Shown piece after piece: positions 36,901-49,122 of a stretch of DNA of 64,000 nt. The DNA comes from Coffea arabica (taxonomy: Eukaryota; Streptophyta; Magnoliopsida; Gentianales; Rubiaceae). The translations under genes and the position numbers were made by a program. Where the stretch lies: NCBI RefSeq assembly GCF_036785885.1, contig NC_092314.1, forward strand, positions 15,335,638 through 15,399,637. The letters are read 5' to 3'. Within the stretch, counting starts at the first letter, position 1, and each line of letters opens with the position of its first letter. The notes under the pieces are model-generated. The model saw only the letters and a list, made by a program, of their open reading frames with translations, was not told where the DNA came from and made no database searches.

Positions 36901-39900
36901 GCATTGTATTTGTGGGCATTAATACTAATTCCTTGGTTAGTATGGAGTTTAGTTTACCTGATATCTTATCCTTGATAGCAAACTGTTGAAGAAATCATGA
37001 AAAGCATCAAACATGGTTATAGCTTTTAATGTACTGCTTTTGACTCTCGTGATATCTTTCATAGAATCAAAGTAATTGAATCTGAGCAGTTAAGTAATAG
37101 AACTTTAATATTGTCAAGCTGTGGGAGCTAATCTTTGTATTATCAACATGTCAGATTGTAATATTTTACTGCGTAGTTGCACCATAAATATAAAAGGGTT
37201 TGAAATGCTGTGTAGAAAGAGGCGTGATTTAGGGAAACTTTCAGAAAAAACTCTTCTATCTGCATGTCATGCTAAAATTTTTTAGTGATAATCGGTTAAT
37301 AATTCCCTTAGCTGAAGTATCATTTATGTTTAATTTGCTTTTCTTATTAGTTTTTCCTTGTAGAAAATGAACATTTTTTTCCTCTTTTAGTTTCATCTGT
37401 ATGAGGTAGAATTTTGCCTCCATTCGCAAGTTCTGTTAGCTGCAGTGTTAGGTTTAAGAAATTCATTTGCTAATTAGAATGCATACTTTTAGCTAAGAGT
37501 TAAGTTAAAAGGTCATATGTCAGTGACTTTCTGGAACTTCATACAACTGAGTATTGTTGACACTGAAATAGGCTTCTAATTTAATTAATTTGTGAAGTTT
37601 GTAGGCTTGTCAATTTATAAATGAGGAAAAACTTTAGAAACTTGATGTCAAGGAAGAATAAATTCCAAGATAAGTGCTTACAGATTTGGGCATACGGTGA
37701 TGGTGAACCCCCCCCCCCCCCCCCAAACCCAAATTGATGTATCTAACTTTAATTTCGAGTAATAAGGCGGATTTATATGTCACAACGTGATAACATATCC
37801 CTGGACTAGTTGGCTTGCTGCTAAGAAACTATGATTTGAAATATGTTAATGGCTTAATGGGTCATTTTATGAATAAAAGTTCAACTTAATGAATTAGAAG
37901 TATTAAGTGCAATACTTCCACCTTAAACATTCTGAAATACAGCTATTTATGCCATTTTTTTATGAAAAAGAACTTATCTAAACTTGTATCTTGATTTTGT
38001 GCTTGTTGACCACGTATCAATCACAAAATGGCTAGTCTGGAGTTTGATTGCTTGATATCAAATTGTTACTTGATGAAATCATGAAAAGCCATCAAATATG
38101 GTGATAGCTTTTAGTGAATTGCTTGACTCATGATTTGTGAGGATTTTCTTGAGTTACTAGCATTTTTTTGTACATTAGTCACTGAGATGCTGTGCTGTGG
38201 GTTGAGTTATGTATAAAATCATTAGTCCAGATTTTGGGATATCATTATCTAGTTGTAATTAAGTTGTTTGGCTATCTGCTTGCATCAAGATTTAAACCTT
38301 GTCGTCTTAAATATAGTTGTTTCTGAACTATAGAGGGCACGAGAAAGAAGATGACTAAGAGTTGAAGAGCTAATAATATGTAAGAGAATGAAAAGTACTA
38401 AAGATCTAGTGGCCCTACAGTGGGATACCTGTGATCTTTGCATTTTGGATCAGTTTGGCATTTTATCGTAGGAAATTTATTGTCATTGTGAATTTTATGA
38501 TATAGCTACTTTTGACAGGTAGATCATCTGGCTTGTAGGACTTATGAAATATTTCCTTTGATAGCTCTAATAACAAGTATCTTAAGTTTGCTTCTAATAA
38601 TGAAATACAATGAATTAGAGAAGTTATTACTGGTAAAGTCACTTTCATTAGATTTTGAAAATAATGATTAGATTGATTATGAGTTGAAATTTGATTGTTA
38701 CAAAATCTCTGGACATGCTTCTGGAAGATATAATGGTTTCACAGTACTTACTGACTTTATATTGGCCTACACTTTTGTGGATTAATTAGTATTGACTTGC
38801 TTGAATCATGAACACAGCCCGTGGCTTTATTGGGACATAGTAATAGTCAACCTGTCAGTTGCTCCTACCTAAGATGGTTAAGATACTTTTGATTGGTCTT
38901 GTTGTTAGTACTAGACTTTAGAGAATGAAAAGCAAGATAGTATTGTTGGCAAGTTAGAGGCACGCATCTTGTTAAGGATGAGCAAAAAAGCTTTCAGCAC
39001 TTGATTGAAGATTTTGCTGGGAAACCTATCTAGAATTTCTGGCTTTCATCAATGGTGGTTGAAATTGCAAATTTGCATTAGTGTTTTGATGTGGATTTGA
39101 GATTTATCTTTCCAGTTCATTTAACAAATGCTATACTTGTGTAGGATACTAACTTGATTCTCAACTGGACAGGTGCAAAGATACAGTCCTTACTATGCTT
39201 GTTTCCAGTTACTTCAAGATATTTCTTATTGCCATGATGGTATATTCCTTAATTTAGCTGTATGCAACTATTTAGTTTCTTTAAACTGCATAAGCACGTA
39301 TAATTATTTTCTTATTGGTAAAGGTTTGTATTGTGAGTGCATACGCGCACACACACACATGTATGCACAATTAGTGAAAATTTACCCACTTGATGTTCAG
39401 TTTGGAGTTTACAGGTATGGGAATTTCCTTCTTCCATGATCATCATGATTGATATGTTTGTTCTGTCATCAAATACAGTTGCTTTAAAAGGTTAGTAAGT
39501 ATCTCTACAAGATACAGTTGTTGAGGCTTGAAATTGGTTGTATATTTGCTTTAATTCTGAAGTTGTGAATTCTGAAGTTGTGAGAATGCCTTAATTGGCT
39601 CATTAATGTGCTTGATTGTGCTTTGTAAGTGGTTAGAATATGATCTAATTGGCTTCTGTATGTGCCTGGTTTTGCTTTGGATGGTATCTGTTGGACATGT
39701 AGAATCCATTTACTTTTAGTAGGTGACACAGTCTGAAATGTTAAGCTCCTTTGAATGGAAACAATATCGAATCAGTCAAAGCATCTACATTTCTATATGC
39801 ATATGATGACATGAGAACTTTTGGGACCTCAAAGATACGAGTAATGCTCATAAACGAACTTTCCATATATTGATGTCTTAATGTTGATAATGATTCATTT

Positions 39901-40159
39901 GTTTATAAGTAAATTTATGCCTGCAACTTAGGTAAAGTATATGATTCCTGAACTAGTGTATTTGCATGGCGGTGATATTAATGACTTAAACTGCACATTT
40001 TGTCTACCTATTCTGTATCTATTAGATGCTAATCTTATTTGTTCTATCAAACCAGTGATTGCCAACTCAGCTACCATTAGATGCTTTGGGGTCTGCTTCG
40101 CTGCGCATGCTGTGAAGTTTTTTGTCAGTGAATGGCTCAGAACACTGCATTTGAGCTAA
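33961..40159 (+). CDS. ARV1: ARV1 sterol/lipid homeostasis protein, complete, nine coding exons
   Basis: Exons: 33961-34059, 34157-34204, 34322-34411, 34583-34628, 34887-34969, 35118-35215, 39173-39239, 39415-39490, 40056-40159. All joins keep frame and use GT-AG, giving 236 residues. The N-terminus holds the ARV1 homology domain with a zinc ribbon: C9-x2-C12 and C33-x2-C36, followed by KKVADEYIECEVMIILIDLI and LHKPKAYRHLFYNM. Hydrophobic segments follow at about 80-95, 123-148, 158-182 and 184-203 (for example VSSYFKIFLIAMMVWEFPSS and DMFVLSSNTVALKV), ending RCFGVCFAAHAVKFFV. ARV1 proteins are ER membrane proteins that affect sterol distribution and GPI-anchor synthesis in yeast and complement it in Arabidopsis. 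The length equals the family norm (about 230-250). The zinc ribbon is split between exons 1 and 2. Intron 6 is unusually long (35216-39172). The start is the only ATG in phase before the zinc ribbon. Identity is firm from motif order; regulation is not visible apart from an upstream open frame at 32479. Confidence 0.93.
35870..38140 (+). repeat. Degenerate 1.1-kb tandem duplication within ARV1 intron 6
   Basis: Blocks in the first unit recur about 1.09-1.15 kb later: tctatctgtat (36108) and tctatctgcat (37255); tttagaaacctaatgtcaag (36486) and tttagaaacttgatgtcaag (37633); aatcatgaaaagcatcaaa (36992) and aatcatgaaaagccatcaaa (38086). Copies are perhaps 70-75% alike by eye, so the event is old. 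Confidence 0.7.
37708..37724 (+). repeat. Poly-C run of 17
   Basis: Seventeen consecutive C in an otherwise AT-rich intron. Likely length-variable, and a spot where assemblies often err. Confidence 0.95.
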
Positions 40160-41569
40160 TTATATTCTTATTGGGACTCTGTTCCGTCTGAACATTTGGA
40201 TCCTTATTAGATTTGAAACCAACCGAGAGCATCCTGCGCTGGCTCGCTGAACACAAGCTCTGCAATCTGATTTGAACACATCAATGCCTCGGATTGTTGA
40301 CCACAGTCATACCTAGCAGTGCTGGCTTGCATGCATTGCTGGCCACGAGGACATTATCTGGAGACACTACAATTTGGTCCCCTCATAATCTGCTTCCCTA
40401 TAGACGTGGTTTTGATGGATGGTAAACAAAAGCCTCATTAGGATGACACTCTTCGAAGTTTTCTGCAGGGGGTTGTAAAATTCCTACCTATCAGACGGCA
40501 CTCATTTGAACTAAGCACTTGACTTTCATCAGTCAAATGTGAGTCATCAAAATTGGGATGCTTTTGTGGATGTGCACCACTGGAAGCAAACAAAATTGAA
40601 ACTTTCATGTTACTGTATTTCATCCAGTTTTGATTTTGGTCACTTTTGTGAAATGGTTGATATTCATTTTCCCATATGACTTTACTGTCTCATTTGATGA
40701 CTTGGATTGATTCAATAGATTGCTACGTAGCAAACAGAATTCTTGTCTAATCCAATGTTGGTTTTGGTGGGAAATGATTGTTTGCTATCCCCCTAAACAG
40801 TATGTCAAAACAATTGAGTAACTTGGTGCTGCACTCCTGAAATAGCTCACTGTAAATTCCTGTGCAGACTTGAGCTTTTACATGTACGCATATAGTTTGG
40901 TTCGTATGATCCCATCCTTCTATGTGTTTTTGTGGCTAGGCTAGCCATCTTTTCTTAATTGTCTACTTGGTGATAATTTGCAATTCTTGGAGATCTTTCA
41001 GGATCGAAGTAACTTTAAGAGGGATTTAATGATTCATCAGATATGTTTTCTGCTGTGATCCATTTCATGTCAACTCTAATTAGTTATCAAAGGACCTAAT
41101 TTACAAAGGGAATGTCGGCTCTCAAGAACCATAAGGTTCTCAGTGACCGGCCGGTTCGCCCCCCGGTAACCTTCGTCACCGTCGGTTTCTACAACCAACC
41201 CTTTAGTATTACTGTAAATCAAAAAGAGCCACCTTAGTTGGGAATATAAGAAATATCAACAGCATAGCCAATCCCGCGAGCGAAACTTGTCTGCTACTAT
41301 CATGTTAGATGGTTAACTTTGGATTCTAGATAGAAATTTATTCATCAGTTGTTCTCCAAAAAATTCCATGCAACCTCTCCTACTCGCATATAGGGTGTTA
41401 TCCTGCTCCGATGCTTGTTCATCTGTGGCTTGGTCAAGATGAATTCGCAAAGTTTTGCTTTTAAAGTTGGAATTGCAAAGAAAGCATCATCTTTTGATTT
41501 TACTTATCACTGTGTGGATCAAGGGCCTTTACAATCACCGGATCTAATTGTACGATACAACGTAAATAG
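40160..41569. other. ARV1 3' region and unassigned GC-rich patch
   Basis: The first few hundred bases should be 3' UTR. A 41-codon open frame at 41112-41237 (starting MSALKNHKVLSDRPVRPPVT) is strikingly GC-rich (ccggccggttcgccccccgg) compared with its surroundings; I recognise no family. It could be a captured exon piece. Otherwise no gene seen. Confidence 0.45.
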
Positions 41570-41571
41570 TA

Positions 41572-41889
41572 CTCCCTCCGTCCCACTTTGATAGTCTTGT
41601 TTTCCTTTTTCGTCCGTCCCAAATTGTAGTCCACTTCCCCATTAAGGAATGTAATAATCTTTCAAATTGTCTAAAATACCCTTATTAAATATCTTGTTAT
41701 TAATACATTGTTATTAAATACTAACTCACTACATTGAATACATTGAGCTTTTCCAATGCACTCTTCGTGATTAGCATAAGGGTATTTTAGGAAATTATTA
41801 ATCTAAATTTATGTTTCCAACCAAATTAATTACACTTTCTTAATCTGTGTGAAAAAAAAACCAAGACTAATAAAACGGGACGGAGGGAG
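41572..41889. mobile_element. Stowaway-type MITE (Tc1/mariner)
   Basis: Terminal repeats CTCCCTCCGTCCC and GGGACGGAGGGAG bound 318 bp, flanked by TA on both sides (41570-41571 and 41890-41891). The CTCCCTCCGTCCC terminus and TA duplication define plant Stowaway elements. No coding capacity. Confidence 0.92.
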
Positions 41890-41991
41890 TATTATAATAG
41901 ATGTAGATACTAACACAACAAATGTAGACACTGATACAACAATATATAAAATTACAACAAATTTTGTCACTTCTTAAAAATTGTGTCCTGC

Positions 41992-42007
41992 AATTAATCT
42001 CATCTAT
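41992..42007. repeat. LINE target-site duplication, left copy
   Basis: aattaatctcatctat, identical to 47302-47317 directly after the LINE A-tail. Confidence 0.95.
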
Positions 42008-42899
42008 ACACCGGAGCTTACCTATACACTAGATTGCCAAGGAAGTTGGCAGGAGAATAGGGAGTATATTTGCAGAAGTGAAGGAGGTAATTATACCACA
42101 AGGGGGAGGAAAAGAAGGGAAACATTTGAAACTATGGGTTACCATGGACTTAAACCAACCTCTTCCTAGAGGAACAGCTGTGAAATTGGATGGAGGTTAT
42201 AAATGGTTACAGTTTAAATATGAAAGATGTCTAGATTTCTGCTACCATTGTGGAATGATTAGACATAGTGAGAGGAGCTGCAAGACACAAATAATACTAA
42301 GCAGAGGACAAAGTGAAAACCAATATGGACCTTGGTTGAGAGCAGGAGGAGGGAAATTGTCACCACAGAAGGAAAATACCTATTATCACAGTAAGGTTAA
42401 TGATAGACAGCATTGGTTTTACAGGAATGGAGAACTCATTCCTAAGTTCCAGTCTCCCACACTACCACAAAAGGAACTCATAGAGAAATGTATGGCAGCA
42501 AGTAATATGGAACAAAGAGGGGAAGGGGACAGGAATCAAGAACCCATCACAACAAGTTTGCGTTCAGAAAGAGAAAGTGGAAAAGATGCAGGAAAAGCTC
42601 AGGAGATGGGGAGAGGACAACTGAGATGGGAGCAGGAGGGTGATGAAGGGATGTTAGCTGCTACTGATAATAATAACTTGGAACAATTGGTGAACAAACC
42701 AAGAACACTACAGCCTGAGAAATCATTGACAGAGGAGAAAGCAAAAGGAGACTCCAACATTGACCTGCTGGAAGGGAACAAAAGAAAAGATTCGGAATAC
42801 ATGCAGGTAGACTCAGATACGCAAGAGACTGTTGAGGCACAGAAACCAAAAGGAACAGGAAGGAACAAGCAAGGGGGTCAAAATGCAATACAGGAATAG
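42008..42899 (+). pseudogene. LINE ORF1 remnant (DUF4283/CCHC gag-like protein)
   Basis: The reading frame from 42078 encodes EVIIPQGGGKEGKHLKLWVT, DLNQPLPRGTAVKLDGGYKW and FKYERCLDFCYHCGMIRHSE followed by RSC. The CxxCGxxxHxxxxC knuckle and the preceding 'VTMDLNQPLPRG' block are typical of the DUF4283/zf-CCHC_4 protein of plant LINEs. The upstream DUF4283 part is missing because of 5' truncation. A long charged glutamine/lysine/glutamate-rich tail follows up to the stop at 42899. Confidence 0.85.
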
Positions 42900-43103
42900 A
42901 CGACCTTTAATGGACATCACAGAACGACAGAATGAGTCACAAGATCTGGGAAAAAGGAAATTTCATTTGAGGGATGAAGAAATGGAAGAGTTCACAGAAC
43001 AGGAACAAATAGGCAAAAAGATAAGATGTGAGAATGCAAATGACTAGAGGGGTTCACAAGGGGAAGGGATGGGGATCAGCCTTAACTGGTCCCCCAGTAA
43101 CCC

Positions 43104-46100
43104 ATGAAGATAATGGTGTGGAACTGTCAAGGAGCAGGGACCCCCTTGACAGCTCCCCAACTAAGGGAGTTCAACAAACTCCTCTCCCCTGATATGATTA
43201 TGATGAGTGAAACCAAAAATAAGGAAACTATGATGCACAAAATACAAAAAAAAAACTGGGTATAGAGAACTGTTATACAGTGGATGCAGTGAATAGAGCA
43301 GGTGGAATGGCATTATTCTGGACAGATACAGTTAAAATAAAGCAACTCCAACATACTGAATTCACCATTGAAGCATTGATAGAAGATAAAGAAACAAGGG
43401 TGAGTTGGAGGATAATAGCAATCTATGCCAGCTGTAAAAGACAAGTGAGGAAACAACAATGGATCACAATAACTGAGAGGAAAAGATTGTGGGGTGAGAA
43501 AGTGGTGATTATAGGGGATTTCAATGATATAAGGTGTAAGGAGAAAAAAATGAGGTGGAAGGGACAGAGAAGAATGGACATTTAGAGATTTTAGAGATTT
43601 CATCAGTAGGAACAATCTGGTGGACATAGGATTTGAGGGAATACCTTGGACATGGAAGAATAGTTGGGATGAAGAAGGGGAAATAAAAGAAAGACTAGAC
43701 AGAGAGTTATGCTCTCCTGAGTGGTTAGAGGTGTTTAACAATGCAAAATGTACACATGTTGAAAACTGGGCATCAGATCACAGTATCTTATTACTAGATA
43801 CTTGCCCAGCAAATAGAAGGAGGAAAAAAAGATTCTTCTTTGATAAAAGATGGGTGCAATATGAGGATGGATTCTAGGTAGTCAAAGAGGCCTGAAAAAC
43901 ACCATGTGAAGGATCCAGAATGTTCAAGGTTACAAAGAAAATCACAAACTGCAGGATAAATCTCTTGAAATGGCACAAAAGCAAGATAGGTAATACCAAA
44001 AAAAAGATAGATGAAATCAAAAGCAAACTAGAAGGAAAAAGGGGGCAGGATAGAAAGCTATCAAAAGAGGAAGTGGGGTCTCTGAAGAAACAACTGAAAG
44101 TTGCATATTAGGAAGAAGAAAAATTATGGAGTCAAAAAGCAAGACTGCAATGGTTGAGGGAGGGAGACAAGAATTCTAAATACTTTCATGCGGTTGTCAA
44201 TGGAAGAAGAAGAGCAAACAAGATGAACAACTGCAGAAAGTGGATGGGAGCTGGACAGATTCAGAAGAAGCAGTGGGGCAGGAAATAGCTAAGTACTACA
44301 GATAGTTGTTCACTGCCTCAAAGACAGCAACAAGAAAAGACAGCATTCATGAGATACTTGAGGGGATTCCAACAAATATCACAGATTAAATGAACAGAAT
44401 CCTTGTCAGACCTGTGGATGAACATGAAATTAAGACGGCTGTGTTTTCTATGAATCTCAATAAAGCCCCAGGAAATGATGGTATGTCACCATTTTTTTAT
44501 CAAACTTATTGGGAGATCATTAAAAATGATATTGTTGAGGCAGTTCAAGCTTTTTTCCATTCAAGTCAGATGCTCAAATCCATAAACCATACTATTGTCT
44601 CCTTGATTCCCAAAATCCCCATTCCCATTGGCTTAATGCACTATAGGCCCATTAGTTTGTGCTCTGTTCTATGCAAAATCATCTAAAAAATTCTAGTGAA
44701 TAGGCTCAAACCTGTTTTAGATAAGTGCATAAGCAAAAACCAGTTTGCTTTTGTGGCAGGCAGACAGATTCTTGATAATGTTATCCTAGCTCATGAGCTC
44801 CTACACAATCTGAAAAACAAAAGGAAAGGGCATATGGGATGCATGGCTGTTAAATTGGATATGTCTAAAGCCTATGATAGAATCGAATGGGATTACTTGA
44901 GAGCTATGATGGACAGAATGGGATTTTGTGAAACTTGGATAAATTGGATAATGAAATGCATTACTACTGTGTCTTATTCTTTCAGTGTTAATAGAGAAGC
45001 AAGAGAGTTTGTAAAGCCAGACAGAGGACTAAGGCAAGGTGACCCTCTGTCACCTTACCTTTTTCTCATTTGCTCAGAAGGTTTTCAAGTCTACTTAGAA
45101 GAATAGAGGCAAATCAAACAATGACAGGAATGAAGATCAGCAAAAATGGACCTGCACTAACCCATCTTTTTTTTGCAGATGATTCACTGATATTGAGCAA
45201 AGCAGATCAACAGGAGGCCAAAAAGTTGAAGCCAATTTAAAAAATGTATGAGGCAGTTTCAGGTTAGCTTATCAACTTGGAGAAATCCTCAGTGTTTTTG
45301 CTAAAAAACACTGATCAGAGAATATTGGAAGCAACAAAGGAGGAGTTGGGAGAGATTCAGGCAGTGAGTCAAGGGAAATATCTGGGATTGCCAATGATAA
45401 TCACATAGACCAAAGAACAAATATTTGGCTTCATAAAGGACAAGATCAGAAAGAAAATGGATATCTGGAAAACAAAATTGGTAAGCCTAGCTAGCAAGGA
45501 AACTTTGATAAAAGCAGTGACAATGGCTATTCCAACTTATGCCATGTCTTGTTACAAACTCCCAAAGAAGCTACGCAAGGAAATCTGCTCCATGATGGCA
45601 AGATGCTGGTGGGGACAAAACAACAAGAAAAACAAGCAACATTGGATAGCATGGGAAAAATTCACCAAGAACAAGGAAGAAGATGGAATGGGATTCAAGG
45701 ATATTCAAATGTTCAACAAGGCTTTGCTGGCAAAACAAGTCTGGAAAATAATGACACAACCAAATCTTTTGGTAAGCAAAATATTAAAAGAGAAATATTT
45801 TCCAGAAGGTTCAATGCTAGAAGGCAAAGTGCCAAAGAGTGCATTCTGGATTTAGCAAAGTCTAATGAGTGCTAGAGAGGTTATCGAAGATTGCTGTAAA
45901 AAGAAAATTGGGAATGGAAGAGGCACTAACATCTGGAAGGACAAATGGATTAACAATGACAGAGGTGGGAGGATAAAGACACAGAAACCAAAGGGAAGTG
46001 ACATGCAAAAAGTCTCACAACTCATGGTTCAATATAGATGGAACAGGACTCTGATCTACAAAGTCTTCAACAAGGAGGATGCATAACACATCCTGAGCAT

Positions 46101-47212
46101 TCCAATAAGTTGGTCTAACAGGGAAGATAGCATGATATGGAAGCACAACAGCAATGGTCAATACACAGTGGCAAATGGATACAAAACTTTGCAACAAAAG
46201 GAAAAGGAAAAGAAGGCAGAGAAGCAAAGATGAGGGTTGCAGCTCTCAACAAACAGACAGGGAACTATGGAAAGCACTATGGAAGATGCCTATTAAACAC
46301 AAAATGAAAATATTTGTGTGGAAATGCATCAACAATGGGTTACTAGTCAAGGCTCAAATTTTTAACAGAACAAAAAAAGGAGATCCTGTATGCTGTGGGT
46401 GTGGAGAGAGTGTGAAGACCATTGAGCATGTGCTACTGCAGTGTAAGAAAGCAAAGGAAATCTGGAAATTTGCATTGGTACAATGGGATAGACTACAAGA
46501 CCAAGCTGGATGCTTCAAATAGTGGTGGAACATGATGATGAATGCAAGAACTAGGAACGAAGGTGAAGATCACATAGCCTTGACAGTTAATGTGCTTTAG
46601 CAGATTTGGAAAGATAGAAATGCAAGAATTTTCAACTCCTCACAACAGGAGCCGTTTAAAGTTAGTGAAAAGGCAACTGAGGAATGAAAGGAACACATGG
46701 AAGCAATTCAACACAATCTGAGAAAGAGCACAGCAGAAACAAGAAGGTAAACTGGAAATGAACAAGGGGAACAAATAGATGCTGAGACTATAATTTTGAA
46801 GCTTGCAGTCCAACACCAGAAGGAAGACAAATCCTTTGGCATTGGCATCACAGCTTTGAATACTGCAAACCAAGGGATAACAGCTTGGTCACTAAGAGAG
46901 AGACAGTCAGGGAACAAAGATCAAGACCTGGCAGAGGCAGTGAGATTATGCATGGTCAAGGCAGCAGGGAAAGGATGGAGGAAAATCAACATACGATTTG
47001 AAAACAGAAAGATGATGACACAATTTCAGAATGGGAAAGATGGGAATATAGCAATAGCTGCTATTATGGAGGATGTCCAGCAAATGTCCTTATGGTTTCG
47101 AATGTGCTCTTTTGAGAGGTTGAATGAAGGTACTGATAGCTTATGCTACAGTTTGAGCAAAATTGCTCTTTTGAATTTTTGTGACATGGAGTGGAACTAT
47201 GCCATTCCATAG
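43104..47212 (+). pseudogene. LINE ORF2 remnant: endonuclease, reverse transcriptase, zf-RVT, RNase H-like
   Basis: It starts MKIMVWNCQGAGTPLTAPQL, the usual start of plant LINE endonucleases. A frameshift follows near 43245-43260 (A run), then AVNRAGGMALFWTD, VVIIGDFNDIRC (catalytic GDFN) and WASDHSILLL (SDH). The reverse transcriptase has NKAPGNDGMSPFFYQ, YRPISLCSV, KLDMSKAYDRIEW, RGLRQGDPLSPYLF and FFADDSLIL (the DD pair). A zf-RVT stretch follows (KIFVWKCINNGLL...CCGCGESVKTIEHVLLQCKK) and then an RNase H-like end (47100-47212). In-frame stops and frame changes occur near 43584, 43877, 44111, 44686, 45102, 45237 and 46086, so the product is dead. All catalytic motifs remain legible, which argues for modest age. 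Confidence 0.9.
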
Positions 47213-47301
47213 TGCTAAATGCACTCTTGTAAATATCGGAGCCCTTGCTCCAAAATTGTATTGTTTATGATGATATAAAATTCTATCGTTTCGAAAAAAA
47301 A

Positions 47302-47317
47302 AATTAATCTCATCTAT
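47302..47317. repeat. LINE target-site duplication, right copy
   Basis: aattaatctcatctat; see the left copy at 41992-42007. Confidence 0.95.
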
Positions 47318-49080
47318 CGAATTTCAAATTAAACCCATCCCCACCATTAATTGCACTCTTCAATCAAAACTGTGATCGTAGGAGCCCCAGCAATTTTCTT
47401 GTATGATATTATCAGTTAAGTTTTGCTTCTTTCAAATGTATCCATTAATAGAAAAGAGAGCTTTATCTAGATCATCAGCTGGCCACTACAGTAAGCAAAC
47501 TATAATTCTTACCTTTAATACAATATTTATTATATGGGTTTTTTCTAGCAGTGCCCATTGGGCATCCGTTGACATACTTAAAATTCATCTAACTTACCAT
47601 ATATATACATATATTAACAATTATTATCTTTTCTTGTATTTATATGCTTTTCCTATCTAATCTTACTTAACCTTTCTTGTATTTATTTATTTTTTCTAAT
47701 TATTTTTATATTTTAAAAAATATGATACCTAAAATATATCTTAACGAGTGCTCACGGACCCTTATTATCATCATATGTGTACGAGTTAAAAGGTGAAAAT
47801 GTAAGAAGCATGTACTTTTAGAAAATTTTTGGTAGTCTCTCCTTTGTCTGTTGACTGTTTCCCATGGCATTATTGCAGTCAAAATGTTAGTTCCATTTAG
47901 CTCACCAATATCCATTGAAAAGAGATGGTCAAATAGATCTTCATTCGGTTTTTTTTTATCGTTCAAATTCTAGAAGAGAAAATAGTAACTTGTATTTCCA
48001 ATCCCAAAAATTTAATGGTGCCAAATAAAAGTTTGAAAAAACTGTGCTAGTTTTTGTTGCGATGTCCATTAATTATGCCTCATAAATAGATGGGGATCCT
48101 ATCTATAAGGCTAAATGGAGATTTCTATTTGGCAAATAGGAATAAATTGTGAAAATTATTTTCAAAAAATATTTCAAGATATTAATAATTTATTTTATGC
48201 TTAGTATGAGCTATATATAAATATTTAATTTTGAATTTACATGTTGATCTAATGATAAATTAATAGCACATTTATCTACTCAACAATATCAACCTAATGG
48301 TGTGCCCAAATTAGGTTTGTAATATTTGATAATTGAGACATAAATCTCACAAATTTCACTTCTATTTCGAAAAAAACTGAATATTTGGAAGAAATTCAGT
48401 GCAATAAATGATGAACAAAAAGAAAATCTCACAAAATCTTTTCCCTTATAAAACTACTAGTCCCTTTCTAAAGAAGAATTTTTACTATTTTAATTGTAGA
48501 AAAATATATTCCTTTTGTCTCAGTTTTTCATCACTTTTTTAAATTTTAACTTTTCAAGAATAACATATGGATTTGTTAGAGTTTTCGTTTCCTAATTTAT
48601 TATCCAAAATTTGAAATTTGAATCTGAAATATACATGACATACAATTTTGAAAGAAAGAGACAATATTGAAAAATGTGATAAATAATAACTTTAATTTTA
48701 GTAAGATAATAATAAACAGTAACTTTAATTTTAGTAAGATAACAAATATTTTGAGACTTCTCAAAATGAAAATTATAACACTTTTAATGAGACAAGAAAG
48801 GAGCATTAAATGTTTTTTTCAATATTTTCTATTAAAAAAGGGAAAAAAAAAAGGAAAAAGAATATTTATAGAAAGCTACCATTACCAGACACGGGGACAG
48901 ATCACCTAACAATAACAGCTTCTCAAGGCAGTTGAGAAGTTCCACCTCTTGGTTAAAAAACGTCGCCGTTTCCTCTTTTGTCTGTTTCCTCCTTTTGCCA
49001 GTTACCCACATAACAAAGCTTAGAATCTTAAAAAATTCTTCAAAGCACCATAGAATTCTCTGAAAAACGTCTCAAAATTC
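47318..49080 (+). other. Intergenic region upstream of the Kazal gene
   Basis: AT-rich and without a recognisable gene. A short duplication taactttaattttagtaaga occurs at 48687 and 48719. The last few hundred bases should contain the promoter of the Kazal-type gene. Confidence 0.5.
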
Positions 49081-49114
49081 AAGCCCTAGAAATCTCTAGA
49101 ATTTTCTAGGGCTT
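49081..49114 (+). promoter_or_regulatory. Inverted repeat (hairpin) in the 5' leader of the Kazal gene
   Basis: Arms aagccctagaaat and attttctagggctt surround ctctaga; the stem ends 8 nt before the ATG at 49123. In a transcript it could fold next to the start codon. Function is inference only. Confidence 0.5.
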
Positions 49115-49122
49115 AATTCATC

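Larger units (their letters stand above)
42008..47301 (+). mobile_element. 5'-truncated L1-type LINE retrotransposon
   Basis: The insert lies between perfect 16-bp direct repeats and ends in a short A tail (47294-47301), the mark of target-primed reverse transcription. It starts inside the first frame, so it is 5'-truncated. Contents in order: CCHC nucleic-acid-binding protein, endonuclease, reverse transcriptase, zf-RVT and RNase H-like domain. This is the layout of plant L1-clade LINEs. Several stops and frameshifts show it can no longer move on its own, although the target repeats are still identical. Confidence 0.93.

Noticed and set aside
42599-42888. Two antisense open frames in the LINE
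   Set aside because: Shadows of the charged tail of LINE ORF1.
43313-43741. 142-codon antisense frame
   Set aside because: Antisense of the LINE endonuclease, whose catalytic motifs are on the plus strand.
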